Assembly: GCA_028455995.1 (NCBI GenBank) | Contig: JABELC010000002.1 | Coordinates: 3,782,001-3,846,000, forward strand | Direction of reading: 5' to 3' | Source: Scleromitrula shiraiana | Taxonomy: Eukaryota; Ascomycota; Leotiomycetes; Helotiales; Sclerotiniaceae | Length of the DNA: 64,000 nucleotides | Shown: positions 33,706-45,378 of the stretch, piece by piece | Layout: each line of letters begins with the position of its first letter | Numbering within the stretch: the stretch's first letter is position 1 | Notes under the pieces: generated by a model | Told to the model about the DNA's origin: nothing | Database searches by the model: none | Seen by the model: only the letters and a program-made list of their open reading frames with translations | Made by a program: the position numbers and the translations under genes

Positions 33706-34909
33706 GTGAGTGAGTGAGTGGGTGAGCGATATGGGGAAGATGATGCAGTGGAGATAGGAAGGGATGAGCGAGGGTGAAAAAGGGTATATTTATGGTTGGG
33801 GGTTATTCGATGTATTATTGTATCATATACGTGAACTCAGTTTGCGATTGCCATTAAGCTTGCGATTGATATAAAGATAAAAATGAAGATTAAGATGAAA
33901 ATAAAAGCGGCGGTTAAAGATTTCACTAGCTAGGGAAGAGAAGGGAAGGGTGGGGATATGAATATTAAATCAGATGAAAGAAAATTAAATCAAAAGGGGA
34001 AAGGAAGGGAAGGGAAGGGAAGGGAAAATCGAATTGAATTGAAATAAAATAAAATAAATTGAAATGAATTGAAATGAAATGAATTGAAATGAACTTGAAT
34101 TGGATTGGAATAGATAAATAGTAATATACATTTATTTATAAGATCATTAACATATACATACTATCATGGATATATACTAGTAATACAATACAATACAATA
34201 CAATACAATGTAAAATACAATGATTCAAGTTGATATCAATATACAAATAAATAAATGCTCGAGTTATAGTATCACATGTTAAATTGACTTTATTTATATT
34301 CATTTTCATCCTCATATTCATATTCATATTCATATTCATCTTTATATTCATATTCATTTTTATATTTATATTTATCTTTATACTAATATTTATCTTCATA
34401 CTAATATTCATACTAATATTCATACTAATATTCATACTAATATTCATACTAATATTCATACTAATATTCATCTTCATATCCATCTAAATACATACATACA
34501 TACATACATACATAAATACATACATATATATCATATCATCAATCCATCATAAATAAACCAACTTTGAAATAAAAAACCTCTCTGCGAATCCTTGACTGCC
34601 CACCTACCCACCCATCCATCCATCCATCCAATCTTCCATGGATACTACTAGTAGTACATTAATACAAATGAAGAAGAGAAGTAGGATAGAAAAAAGGAGG
34701 AACTTGAAAAATAGAAACTTGAAATAAGAAAAGACATTATCATATGATATGAAAAGATATATGATCCAACCAACCAACCGTCCAACCAACCAACCAACCA
34801 ACCAAGCAAGCAATTCTTTTCACAAACAAGTCCATTCATTCATCCCATCCCATGATCCCGTCTCTTATTCATCTCATACAATCGATCTATTAACGCATCA
34901 TCGCCCATC
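33706..34909. repeat. Intergenic microsatellite cluster
   Basis: No gene was found. The stretch holds gagtgagt repeats (33700-33720), gggaagg repeats (34000-34026), gaattgaaat and aaataaaat repeats (34030-34100), acaat repeats (34190-34210), a long attcat/atactaat array (about 34297-34484; the last part is a near-perfect 12-bp unit attcatactaat), an acat array (34488-34525), atcc repeats (34610-34630) and ccaa repeats (34767-34806). The frames reading Ile-Phe or Met-Asn repeats across this region are artefacts of the arrays. Confidence 0.85.
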
Positions 34910-36936
34910 TCATCTCAATGGCGACCCGGTTAATAAATCTCTCTGGCTACCTCTCTCTCTCCTTCTATTCCCCTCCCCTTTCCTCTCTCCATCCATATTT
35001 TCACACCCCTGTCCATCTCTTCCATCCCCACCCTCACCCTCACCCTCACCCTCACACCCACCCTCAACCCCACCACCCACCTCCAAACCAATACTCCTCT
35101 CCCACTCCGCCATCATCGAACTAACCGTTTTCTTCAAATTACTCGGGGTTAATCTATCCAATGCCGGCCATTGAATTTCATCGTTTTTATTCGCATTATT
35201 TTCATTTCGAGCTTGGTTGTCATGATGGGGGTTTTTGGTGGGGGATTCTGATTCGGGGTCGAGGATTCTGTGTTGGAGGAGGGGGGGTTAGTATGGTTGG
35301 TTGTATGGATGTATGTATTGGGGTGAAATGAGGAAGAGAAGGGAGGAAAGGTAAGGAGAAGAAGAAGAAGAAGAAGAAGAAGAAGAAGAAGAAGAAGAAG
35401 AAGAAGAAGAAGAAGAAGAAGAAGGAAAACTAGAGAAAAGAAAAGAAAAAGCAAAGCTCACCTAACATCAACATCACCCCCACCTCCCGGCGTAGCCGGT
35501 CCCCCCGTCGCACTCCCCGAAGCCATTGAACTCCCACTCCACCTCAACGGCGATTTATGATGTCCATGATCCTTATGACTATGATCCGGACTATCCCAAT
35601 TCGACCAATCATCATCATCGACCGTAGCCGTCGGGAACGAAATCGGTCTCGCGCGTCTCTTTTGGACATTACTTGGTTTGATTGGTGTAGCTAGTATATC
35701 CAAATCAGGGTCTTGATCTTGATTGTCCCAGAGATCTCCATCTAGAATGGAGGAATTGGTGCCGGTTAGGGAATCCCATGTTCGTTGGTGGTCTTCGCGG
35801 GGGGATTTGCCTCGTTTTCCTCGTATACTTCCTTTATTTGGTTTGTCAGATGTTCGTTGTGTTTCCCCGTTTGATCGGTTGTTTGATGAGGAAGAGGTTC
35901 CGTTTACGGCTTCCTCTCCTACGGTTGCTTGACGCAAATCTTCGAGGAAACTCCAAAGTCCTGTTTTTACACCTTCAGCTATTTGTTTGGCTCCGTTTGT
36001 CATTCCTCCTTGGTATGAATGGCGATTTGCTCGGTTGGAATTGACTTTTGAGATTCCAATACTGGTATCTGGTAATGTTGTACTTCTGGAAACACCTTCG
36101 TTCGGAATTTTGCTATTCAAAGTTTGGATCGCAGGAATATAGGTTGATCGATCAGGAGATAATAGTGAAAGTGTTCGTGTATGTCCTCCAGTTATGATCT
36201 TTCGTCGAGAATTCTTTTGATCTTTGGGTAGATGTGGAGGATTGGCAAGAAGTGCTTTCTTCCTATCCAAATCAATACTTTGAGTAGCTCTTGTTTCCTC
36301 AATAGATCCGCGTTCGAGTTTCAAGGGTTGTAATTTCTCGACATGACGAATCTCCGCCCTCTTCTTTGTTGCTTCATGATTGGCCCATTGTTTTTTTAAT
36401 TGTGTAAGTTCCGTCTCTGCTTTTCCCAATTCCTCTTTCAATTCCAAAACTCTTCTTTCTTGAGCTGCTAAAGCAACTAGGAAACCATTCGGATCATTCG
36501 GTGATGGCGTAGTTATGTTTGAATCTGCGGGGGTACCAGGATATGAAGGGGCAGTTGAGGAGGTAGGTGTAGCTCTTGAAGATTCATTTCCATTAACATT
36601 ACTCGGAGCGACAGGAAATGTTAAAGAAAGTCGATTTGGTCTTCTTTGAGTGTAAGATAATGCGCGATCAGGTCTTGTATGAAGTCGAACTGGCGATGAG
36701 GTTGTTGAAGTATTGGTTCTAGAAAAGTTGGATCTATTGGGCGAAGAACCAATATGTGGACTTGGTGCATCGAAAGGATGTTCGGTAGGTGATAGGATAG
36801 ATTCGACTGATGCACGATCAATGGATGCAGCTCTGTTATGAAAAGTAGATTCCATTGTGCATATCAAGAAAGGTGAATATATATTTTGATCTAATAATGG
36901 AAAAAGAGAACCGGCTGATTTCTTCTGTCTGATCAT
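34910..36936 (-). CDS. DUF4048-like coiled-coil protein with repeat-bearing intron
   Basis: Minus-strand exons are 36936-35462 and 35267-34910. The ATG at 36936 gives 610 aa; the next ATG at 36855 (MESTFHNRAAS) gives 583 aa and looks a more natural start. The N-terminal third is Ser/Pro/Thr-rich. Residues about 155-215 form a coiled coil (LAAQERRVLELKEELGKAET and onward). Then come YQGGMTNGAKQIAEGVKTGL, SFLEDLRQATVGEE, and in the second exon WPALDRLTPSNLKKTVSSMM with EWERS. This order matches my memory of fungal DUF4048 proteins, which have no established function. The C terminus is a Gly-Glu repeat encoded by a ccctca array. The 194-nt intron contains a (GAA/TTC) tract of about 22 units. Frame is kept exactly across the junction. 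Confidence 0.75.
35360..35423. repeat. (GAA)n trinucleotide microsatellite in an intron
   Basis: About 21-22 uninterrupted aag/gaa units lie in the intron of the DUF4048-like gene. On the transcribed (minus) strand this is a (CTT/TTC)n run, pyrimidine-rich and upstream of the acceptor at 35268. Confidence 0.95.
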
Positions 36937-38657
36937 ATAAACAATTATGTTCTTTAATTTTTTGGGATGAAAGTTATAGAAGAGGAAGAAGTATACCCAG
37001 GATATTTTGAATTGATTTTTTATTTTTTTTTAGAAATTAATCAGTAAAATGGAATTAATTTTCGAAAATCATCCACACGCAGATATAAGTATTCGTTGCA
37101 TTCGTAAATGTAGTTATTTTCGAGGTGGTTGGGTAGGTAATGTGGTAATATCGTTATGTCGTTATGTCAACCAAAATAATACAAAATAATAAAAAACAAT
37201 ATGAAACCGAACCTCGCAAACGATATAAGACAATAATGTAGTAATAATAATAATAATAATAATAAATTCAATTCCTTCAAAAATGTCGTTATAATTTGGT
37301 GTAACAAAGAAAATGATAAATATTTCCTTACAAAAAGAGAGGGAATTCAAGGGATTTATTTATTATTATTATTATTATCATTATTGTTATTGTTATCCAT
37401 CCAATTGAAGATATTTTTAGAAATTGAATTGATATGATATAAGAACTTCAATGCATACGTATACAGATATATACAGATATTGAATAATATTTCATTTCAA
37501 AATGAAGATCTATTAAATCATTATATATGTATGATCTATATAATAAGAATAACAATGAATGGATTGATTATATGCATTTATTATTATTTGTACTGATATG
37601 TTGTTGTTATTTTGTTGTTATTATTGTTATTATTATTTTATTATTATTATTGTTATTGTTATTATTTTAATTGAAATAGGATTATTATTGTTAAAGCTCA
37701 AGAAACAAGAGAGAGAGAGCCCTGAAGTTCTATTCTAGGTTTATCTTCCTGGGTCTTCCTTAATTCAATCAAAGATCCTTGAGTTACTAAGGTTGTCATC
37801 TTAACTTTTCCCCGTTTTTCCTTACTCAGTTACTTGGGTCTTCATGATCTGGAAGGTCTGGATTCGATATTTGGGATGAACATAAACATCCTTTACCAAA
37901 AAAAAAGGGGGGGGATGGCAGAAAATGAAGGCGGTCATTGTGGCGGGATAAACAAATTGAAAAGGCGGGGACAAAAACAATTCGAAACTTGGAAACAAAA
38001 CAATCAAACAATCAAATAATCAACCAATCAACCAATCATATAGATAAAAATGAAGATTAATGTAGATTTTATTCCCGAATTAGTAATTAATTATAACCCT
38101 AAACCGGAAGAATGCATAATAAAAACCGTTCTTGTGCTTATTATACTGCATTATTAGTATACAGAATAACATTGGAAGGATTGTAATTCCATAATTTCAA
38201 TTAAGTCCGGATTAAATTATTTCCATATCTTTATAATCTGGAACAAATTATTTGTATCCCTTTCGTAACCTTGAGTTTATACAATGTAACAACCTGGAAA
38301 ATAATATTCACTCAACAACTTTCATAGTCACGAGGGTTCGCGTGTCTTACGCGCCTCATTTCATTTCATTTCATTTCATGATGAAACTACAAAGAAAAAT
38401 GAAAAGTCCTACCGAGTCTTTCATTATTATCCCTAACTTCAAGTTTTGACATTACAAAAGATATGCATAGAATATCATATCATATCGATATTCATTAAAT
38501 TATATCATCGAGTTGCAATATAACATAGCTTCATCCTTACTCAATAACTTATATATATATATATTCTTACCATTGCTTTCTTACTTTCCCTTGCTTATAT
38601 TCTTCCTTTTCAATCATGATTCTTTTTCTTTTGATTTTTCTTTTTGGATAATTCAAT
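36937..38657. other. 1.7-kb AT-rich intergenic region
   Basis: The upstream region of two divergent genes. Contains (taa)n/(tta)n tracts at about 37236-37265, 37355-37400 and 37610-37690, gagagagag near 37710, and tttcatttcatttcattt near 38358-38378. No coding, tRNA or other structured signal was recognised. Confidence 0.6.
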
Positions 38658-40991
38658 ATGCCATTCCCCTTTACCTACATCTGCAACCTCCTCGAAGATC
38701 TCGAATCTATCCTCGTCAGACCCGTACCCCTCCTACCCCGCGACGCCAACCAAAAGAAACAAGCAACATGTATCCAATGGTTTCTAAATCACCGATACCG
38801 TCTCGATGCCATGCATCCCGATGATCCAGCTATAACCTATACACTTAAACCGGAGACATTAATTGAAAGAGATTATATGTTTGATGAGGATAAATTGTAT
38901 CGGTTGATTGCTAGGGCTTTTGCTATGGAGAATCAGTATTATATGCCTTGGAGATCTTGGGATGGGAAGGAGATGTTTAGGACGGAGTGTACGGGGGTGG
39001 AGATGATGCCGAAGTTAGTAAGGAATGATTTTGGAGCGAGGTTGGAGAGGATATTGGGGAAGATGGGGAGGAGTTCGGTGAGTAGTCTTTTTTCCCTCTT
39101 ATGTGAATCATGTATTGTGATCTCATTTTAAAGATGTTAGTGAATCATATGTTCAAGGTCTAATTCAATTGAATACTTATAACATTATGTTCAAGTTATT
39201 GGACAATGACCTGTCAAAAGCCTAATTCGAGATATTTACATGGTTACACAAAAGATAATACCTAACAATTACCTACAGGCCGACAATGTACGCAAAAAGT
39301 ATGCAACTGTCTATGAATATAATTCCTACCACCCCGTAACCGTCGAAGAAATAGACAACGCCCTAACAATGATCGCTGCTCAAAATCCCACCTCCTCACT
39401 AACCATCCAATCTCTCAAACCACGCACCGATTCCTATACGGTACATTACAAACTAAATGAAATCTTCCACAGACTTACAAGTCGCGACGCAAAATGGTTA
39501 TCCCGTATGATCCTGAAAGATTTTGGTTTTCAAGTCCCGGCTCTTATGGAAATTACGGCAAATTTTACGGGATTACCGAGAATATTACATGTTAGGAGTG
39601 AGATGAGATGCGAGAAGTTAGTTCCTATTATTAGGACTGGGGAGACGGGGATGACTAAGGCTAGGATTGTTGAGGATGTGAGGGCATTTGAGGTAGTTAA
39701 GGAGAACAGGAATCTCAATACTAATTCTAGTATGGAAAGATTCCAATCATCGAAAATGGTGGATTCTTCAACTCAAGTATCTCAAACTCTTCTTTTGAAT
39801 GGAAATAGGAATCGGAGACCGTTATTGGAACCTAATTCTTCGCAACTTAACTCTACTCAGAATTCTTCACGGGGAACAGGAACAACGGTATCGGTTTCAA
39901 GCCCTCGACGAGATATAGGCTCCTCTTCTCAACGATCATCATTACCAAAGAAATATATTCCTCCGCAAGAAATATCATCTTTATCAAATTCGATTTTTTC
40001 TAGGACACAGACTCCTAGTACTCCAGGATCTCAAAACGAACTCTCCAAATCTCCTTTGAAGATTCATCCTCAATTACCAAATTCAAATCCAAATCCAAAT
40101 CCCCATCAATCATCACCACCACCCGCCACATCCTCTTCTACAAAACATAAACCCCACCCTCTCGCGCTCAAACCAACACCAGCGTCTACATCTAGTCCTC
40201 CTCTCCGCTCCCTCCGTCTTCTCCGCCCTGGAAAATGTACTTTTTCATCCTCAACCGCATATGGACCCACACATTCATATTCATACCCACAACCCTGTCT
40301 TCTTAGAAATTGTCTCATCATACTTTCTCCGCAATTAAGTCCCTCTTTATCCTCTTCCTCTTCATCTTCATCTTTATCCAACCCAAACCATCCCAATCAT
40401 CCCAACCCCAATCCCCACCCCCTTTCTCTCCACCATTCCCTCCCCCAATTCCTCTCCATCCACGGCACCCCCTCCATTCCCTCCTCGCATCTAAAAACGC
40501 TCCATCCATTCATAACGCGGAGCACGAAGACGAGAAGGATGAGGAGGATCGTGTTGGTGGATATGGATGATCGAGTGGGCACGGTGGGGTTTATGAGGTG
40601 GGTGGGGGCGTTGGGGTTGATTCGGGGGGATAGGAAGGGGAAGGGGATGAGTAAGAGTAAGAGTAAAAATGAGAGGTATGAAGAGCAGACTGGGAATGGC
40701 GAGGGGGGAAGCAGGGAGGATAGGGGGGATGCGAAAGATAAGAGGGAAGAACAACACGATTGGATGGAAGTTTACGATTGGAGAGTTATCGAGAAATTAG
40801 GCGTCTTGGAGGGGAATTGGGAGAGAGAGGATACGATTATGTTGGAGGGTATGGATGTTGATGTTGATGTTGATGAGCAAAGAGATGACGAAAAGGAGAA
40901 AGAGAAAGAGCAAGAGAGGGAAGAGAGGAAAAGAAGAAGAGGGTTGGATGTTAATGAGGTTTGGAGGAAATATCGAGTTGGTATTATTTGA
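38658..40991 (+). CDS. DNA-ligase N-terminal-domain-like protein without a visible catalytic core
   Basis: Exons are 38658-39077 and 39279-40991, giving 710 aa. The first 320 residues resemble the DNA-binding N-terminal domain of ATP-dependent DNA ligases: MPFPFTYICNLLEDLESILV, a WFLNHRYRLDA motif, and LTSRDAKWLSRMILKDFGFQ, the helical motif that precedes the adenylation domain in ligase IV-like proteins. The Lys-x-Asp-Gly nucleotidyl-transfer motif and later ligase motifs are absent. The following region is Ser/Pro/Asn-rich, then a segment (about 440-560: GKCTFSS, CLLRNCLIILSPQ, RRIVLVDMDDRVGTVGFMRW) loosely resembles a BRCT-like fold; this is only an inference. The C terminus is highly charged with VWRKYRVGII at the end. 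Filamentous fungi have a family of such ligase-like proteins; its role is unknown to me. Proposed: a DNA-end-binding accessory, not an active ligase. Confidence 0.65.
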
Positions 40992-41482
40992 GTGTTTTAT
41001 TGTCTGGGTCTGGGTGTTGAGGGTTTGGGCATTAGAAGGTTGGGTGTCTGGGCGTTTGTATGATTAATGAGTGAGTAATGAGTAATGAGTAATGAGTGTT
41101 ATGGGAATGATTATATGGTCTTGGATATCCCTATCCCTATCCCTATCCCTATCCCTATCCCTATTCTTCTTTGGAAGGGCGGTTTCATTACAGATGTTTT
41201 AGTATCAGTATCAGTATCAGTATCAATATCAATATCGATTCATACAACCAAACCCATTTCAACCCAATGACCCAATGACCCAATGCAATCTTTATATATA
41301 CCAAAGAATATTCCGATCTATGATCTGTATGTACATCCCAATACCGTATCCCCAGTGGCATCAACACACTATTCGTAACGTGACGTCTATAGGTAGTTGA
41401 TATCATATTATAGCATATTATATTTTATGCACCCACCTAGATATTTCCCTCGTCGAAATATCTATTGTTATTATTATTGTTG

Positions 41483-41555
<73 letters not shown>

Positions 41556-41556
41556 G

Positions 41557-41588
<32 letters not shown>

Positions 41589-42379
41589 TACACTAGAATA
41601 ACAAGTAGTCTTCAAGTCTCATCTCATCCCACCCATTCATCACCCACCGTCTACTTATATTTCTACCCATACTAGTACTAGTAGTATATATCACATACAG
41701 CATACAGCTTCTAAAATGTAAAAATTTCGAGCTATTTATTGATATTTATTTTTATATACGAAGGTTCGAGTCGTGATATTATATCGATATCGAGATGTAT
41801 ATCGAGATCTATACCAATATACTCGAGTATTCTTAAATTTAGTACACCCCACCCACCACCGCCTTAGTGCACAAGGATATTTTTCGAAATGCTTGGCAGA
41901 AAAAAAATCTACGGGCGGTGAAAACAAACAAACAAATAAGTTTGAGGACTGACTTGGGATGGGACTTCAACTTGCGTGGATATCAGAATAGAGAGAGTTC
42001 ATGTATATGATAATATAACCATGAGCTTTAATGGTAATTATTTTATACATGAATAGTCTTTTTTGAAAGATATAGGATTTGAAATTTCAATAATAAATAG
42101 ATATAAAAGAAATAATTAATTCGAGCAGGAATCTAAGGTGGTTTAATAAGTGAGATAATTTCCTAGATCGGTTAGGCTGGAGCTAGATTAGTTTATCGTC
42201 GGTTCAGTTTGATATTCAATCTTTAGCTATCTTTCTATTTTATCGGAAACATAAAACTCACTTTCATCTTTACCTTGACCTTGAATTCGCAATTGTTTTT
42301 CTATCTGCAATAAACCACATCTCACATCTTACATCTCATAATCTCGAAACAAAGTCAAAATCAATTCCAAATCGCGACA
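40992..42379. repeat. Intergenic with CCCTAT and long (TTA)n arrays
   Basis: No gene was found. It includes tgagtaa repeats (41064-41095), about six to seven CCCTAT units (about 41127-41163), agtatc repeats (41200-41230), and an almost pure (TTA)n run of about 38 units (41468-41586, with two interruptions). A short palindrome-like actagtactagtagt lies near 41671. The last 100 bp is the leader of PRP45. Confidence 0.85.
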
Positions 42380-43474
42380 ATGGCCTCAATCGCCCAAACA
42401 CAAGTCATTGTAAAAAAATCCGGTCCCCCCCCATACGGTTCACGATCCAACTGGCGTCCCCGCGGACAAGAAGATTTCGGCGACGGAGGTGCCTTCCCCG
42501 AGATCCCAGTCGCCCAATACCCCCTCGACATGGGCCGCAAACCCACCAAATCCAACAACGCGCTCGCCCTCCAAGTCGACGGCGAGGGCAAAGTAAAATA
42601 CGACGCCATCGCCCGCCAAGGCCACTCCGATACCCGCATCATCCACGCCTCCTTTAAAGATCTCATTCCCCTCCGTCAGCGCGCAGACGCAGGCGATATA
42701 AACCTCGATCGCCCCTCCGCGGAAGAAGTCGCCGCATCCACAGAACGCACGCGGAATGCCCTCGCGGCTCTCGTCTCCGGCGCCGTGGCCGCGCAGAAAC
42801 CAAAAAATGTCAACGTCGGATCCCGCAAAGACCCCACGTACGTGAGATACACACCCGCGAACCAAATGGGCGATACTTCGCAGAAGGCAGACCGCATTAT
42901 GAAGATCGTCGAGCGCCAACAAGATCCCATGGAGCCGCCCAAATTCAAACACAAGAAAATCCCGCGGGGTCCCCCCAGCCCCCCCGCCCCAGTCATGCAC
43001 TCACCGCCGCGCAAACTCACCGCGCAAGATCAGGAAGACTGGAAGATCCCCCCGCCGGTCTCGAACTGGAAAAATCCAAAGGGGTATACGGTGCCGCTGG
43101 ACAAGCGTCTGGCGGCTGATGGGAGGGGCTTGCAGGATGTGACGATTAATGATAAGTTTGCGCATTTTTCAGAGGCGCTATTTACGGCTGATCGGATGGC
43201 GAGGGAAGAGGTGAGGGCGAGGGCGGTGGTGCAGCAGAGGTTGGCGGAGAAGGAGAGGCTAGAGAAGGAGGAGAGGCTGAGGGGATTGGCGGAGAGGGCG
43301 AGAATGGAGAGGGGTGGTGGGAGGAATGGAGCGAATGGGAGTGGGAGCGGGAGCGAGGATGAAGTGGATAGTGAAGAGGAAGCAGAAATCAGAGAGCGAG
43401 AAGAAGCGCGAAGAGAGCGGCGGCTGGAAGATGAGCGGGAAATGAGGAGTAAAAAGAGGGCGAGAATTGAATAA
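42380..43474 (+). CDS. PRP45: SNW/SKIP-domain splicing factor Prp45, short C terminus
   Basis: This is a component of the spliceosome (NineTeen complex-associated), needed for splicing steps in the nucleus. It is a single exon, 364 aa. Conserved parts: PPPYGSRSNWRPRGQEDFGD near the start, DGEGKVKYDAIARQGHSD, and the SNW core at about 222-290 with SNWKNPKGYTVPLDKRLAAD, GRGLQDVTINDKFAHFSEAL and ADRMAREEVRARA. It ends in a charged helix and SKKRARIE. In the filamentous-fungal and animal proteins I remember (more than 500 aa) the charged helix is followed by a region with a DISEKVALGLAKP-type motif. That part is absent here, and nothing like it occurs in the next 1 kb. Budding-yeast Prp45 (about 380 aa) is also short. 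The coding part is GC-rich compared with its flanks. Confidence 0.92.
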   Translation: MASIAQTQVIVKKSGPPPYGSRSNWRPRGQEDFGDGGAFPEIPVAQYPLDMGRKPTKSNNALALQVDGEGKVKYDAIARQGHSDTRIIHASFKDLIPLRQRADAGDINLDRPSAEEVAASTERTRNALAALVSGAVAAQKPKNVNVGSRKDPTYVRYTPANQMGDTSQKADRIMKIVERQQDPMEPPKFKHKKIPRGPPSPPAPVMHSPPRKLTAQDQEDWKIPPPVSNWKNPKGYTVPLDKRLAADGRGLQDVTINDKFAHFSEALFTADRMAREEVRARAVVQQRLAEKERLEKEERLRGLAERARMERGGGRNGANGSGSGSEDEVDSEEEAEIREREEARRERRLEDEREMRSKKRARIE

Positions 43475-44183
43475 TTAGTTCCTCCTCTCTTTCTCTTTAG
43501 ATGGATTCTTTAGATGAATATCCATTTGTATAATGTGGTCGGGGATTTTCAAAAGGTTCGGTGCGTGGAGTTTATGTATTCTATGCTATTCTATTCTATG
43601 CTATTATGCTATTATTCTACAATAGCTAGGAGATACGAAATGATAATTAATCATCATCATCATCATCATCATCATAATCCGCATATAAATACGGATACGG
43701 ATATACCAAGAGTAAATACTGAACATTTTGAATGCATACTCTAACTTCTAACTTCCAACTTCTAACATCTAACATATAACTCATAACATATAAATACATA
43801 ATATATCAATTATACCTAAATCTATACAAACATAGCAACTAGCCATATAAAACCAAGCTACTAGTATGCGAAATAAATGGGAATGTTTAAACGAGATACT
43901 AGTACTAGTAGATAGATGGATATTGAGAAATAGCCTGAGAATACTACTACTGTATGTGTATGTATGTATTATCGGATTGTTAACGCGGTGAATGAATAAA
44001 TAAATAGGTAGACGTGGTATGATAATGGTTTGGATGTGTATATCTACTATCTGCTATCTGCTATCTGCTTTCTTTTTGCTATCATCTTCTGCATATCTCC
44101 CGTTCCCGTTCCAATCTTCTTTTTCCCATCTCTCAATCTCCAATCTCCATTTCTTTCCTCCCATCCCCTATCTCCATATCTCC
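43475..44183. other. Intergenic between PRP45 and the convergent p24 gene
   Basis: A (cat)n tract lies at about 43651-43674 and ctatctg repeats at 44043-44068. No gene was seen. A tattctatgctatt repeat lies near 43576-43615. Confidence 0.55.
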
Positions 44184-45289
44184 TCACACATATCCCTTCC
44201 TCGCCCCCTGAAAGAAAAACCTCACCACAAAAACCTGCAGTCCCGCCATACAACACATCATCAAACTCTCAATGACACTAAAATTAAAGATTCTCCTCTC
44301 AGTACTTCTAACCGTGCTAAAATTTCTATTTTCCCTCGTGCGGAAATATTTCTGGTTGCGCGTGATTGTTGAGAGTTGCCCACTGAGTTTAAAGATGGAT
44401 TCTTCGAGAGCGGAGGTTTGTTCGGGGGTGGTGCCTTGTTTGGAGGGGATGGTGGCGCGGGCTTCGTTTTCGACCTGTGGAGGGGGGTGGGAATTGTAAG
44501 TATAGAGATCTTGTGTTTGGAGATTGAATTGGTTGGATTAGGAAGTTGGATCAATGATAGGATAGGATAGGATAGGATGAATTGATGAACAAGAATAAAA
44601 AAACAACATATACATACAGCGATTTCAAAATCAACAAACTTCTCCGAAAAAGTACTCATAGAATTACTAAAGCAAAAGCGATACTCTCCCGTTTCCGTGG
44701 CGGTGAAAACGAAATCCCCCTGTCGTTCTTTTTCTTCTTTCATGATTATTTTTTCGTTGGGTCCTACTACTTCGTAGTCTATGTCAAAGGAACCACCTGC
44801 TTGGACCTATTTCGAGTGTTAGTGAGGAACATGTTTCTTTTCTTTCATTCTCATTCTCATCTCCATCCACATCTCCATCCTGTCTCAATCCCCTTCAATT
44901 CGCATCCCCTTCGCATTTCCCCCCTTCCTATTTCTCTCCTCCCCTCGCCATTCCCCCCAAACCCAAACCCAACCCCAACCCCAATCATACTCCAAATCTC
45001 TTCCTCTTCCCGTCCATCCTCTCCCCCTTCCACCACCCCAATCTCATCACACCCCCCCATCCCCCTTCCACCCCCAAAAACTCAAACCCCAACCCTTAAA
45101 ACAAACCAAAAAAACCAAAAAAAAAAAACTCACAGCAAAATAAAACGCAATCTTAACCCCCTGCTTCCCAACATCCGAATAAAAACACGCCTTCTCATTC
45201 GCGCTCAACTTATACGTCAACGCCGTCGCCGATACGAGCGGTGCCGCTGCTGCTGCTAGGATGCAGGTGAGGAGGGTTGGGAGGTGCAT
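44184..45289 (-). CDS. p24/emp24 family (GOLD domain) ER-Golgi cargo receptor
   Basis: This is a type I membrane protein of COPII/COPI vesicles that helps sort secretory cargo. Minus-strand exons are 45289-45134, 44806-44618 and 44474-44184, giving 211 aa; the exon joins are in frame. It has a signal peptide (MHLPTLLTCILAAAAAPLVS), then a GOLD domain with KLSANEKACFYSDV and VQAGGSFDIDYEVVGP, followed by GDFVFTATETGEYRFCFSNS containing the second conserved Cys. A coiled region (RSTERRIFNF) precedes one transmembrane helix and a cytosolic tail FFFQGARKGYV with a phenylalanine motif for COPII. Intron 1 is long for this genome (327 nt) and pyrimidine-rich. It resembles the Erp subgroup, but I cannot fix the subclass. 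Confidence 0.9.
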
Positions 45290-45295
45290 TTTTAT

Positions 45296-45378
45296 GAGCT
45301 TGACGAATTTATGAACTTGACGAATTTATGAACTTGACGAATTTATGAACTTGACGAATTTATGAGCTTGACGAACAA
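45296..45378. repeat. 17-bp tandem repeat next to the p24 start codon
   Basis: The unit tgaacttgacgaattta (with g/a variation in ga[ga]cttg) occurs about five times between 45296 and 45378, beginning only about 7 bp before the p24 ATG. It would therefore lie in the 5' leader or core promoter of that minus-strand gene. The units contain no ATG on the transcribed strand. Confidence 0.9.

Noticed and set aside
34136..34487. Frames encoding Ile-Phe or Met-Asn repeats
   Set aside because: They simply translate an attcat/atactaat microsatellite on both strands, without any non-repetitive coding part.
34749..35174. Plus-strand Ser/Pro/His-rich 141-codon frame
   Set aside because: Antisense to the second exon of the DUF4048-like gene and to ccaa repeats.
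41127..41163. CCCTAT hexamer array as a telomere-like repeat
   Set aside because: Fungal telomeres are normally CCCTAA/TTAGGG; the unit here is CCCTAT, only six to seven copies, and lies between ordinary genes.
41397..41675. Poly-Tyr / poly-Ile frames
   Set aside because: Translation of the (TTA)n array.
44582..45259. Plus-strand 225-codon frame opposite the p24 gene
   Set aside because: Antisense shadow of the p24 exons and their pyrimidine-rich intron; the minus-strand exons form a complete p24 protein.
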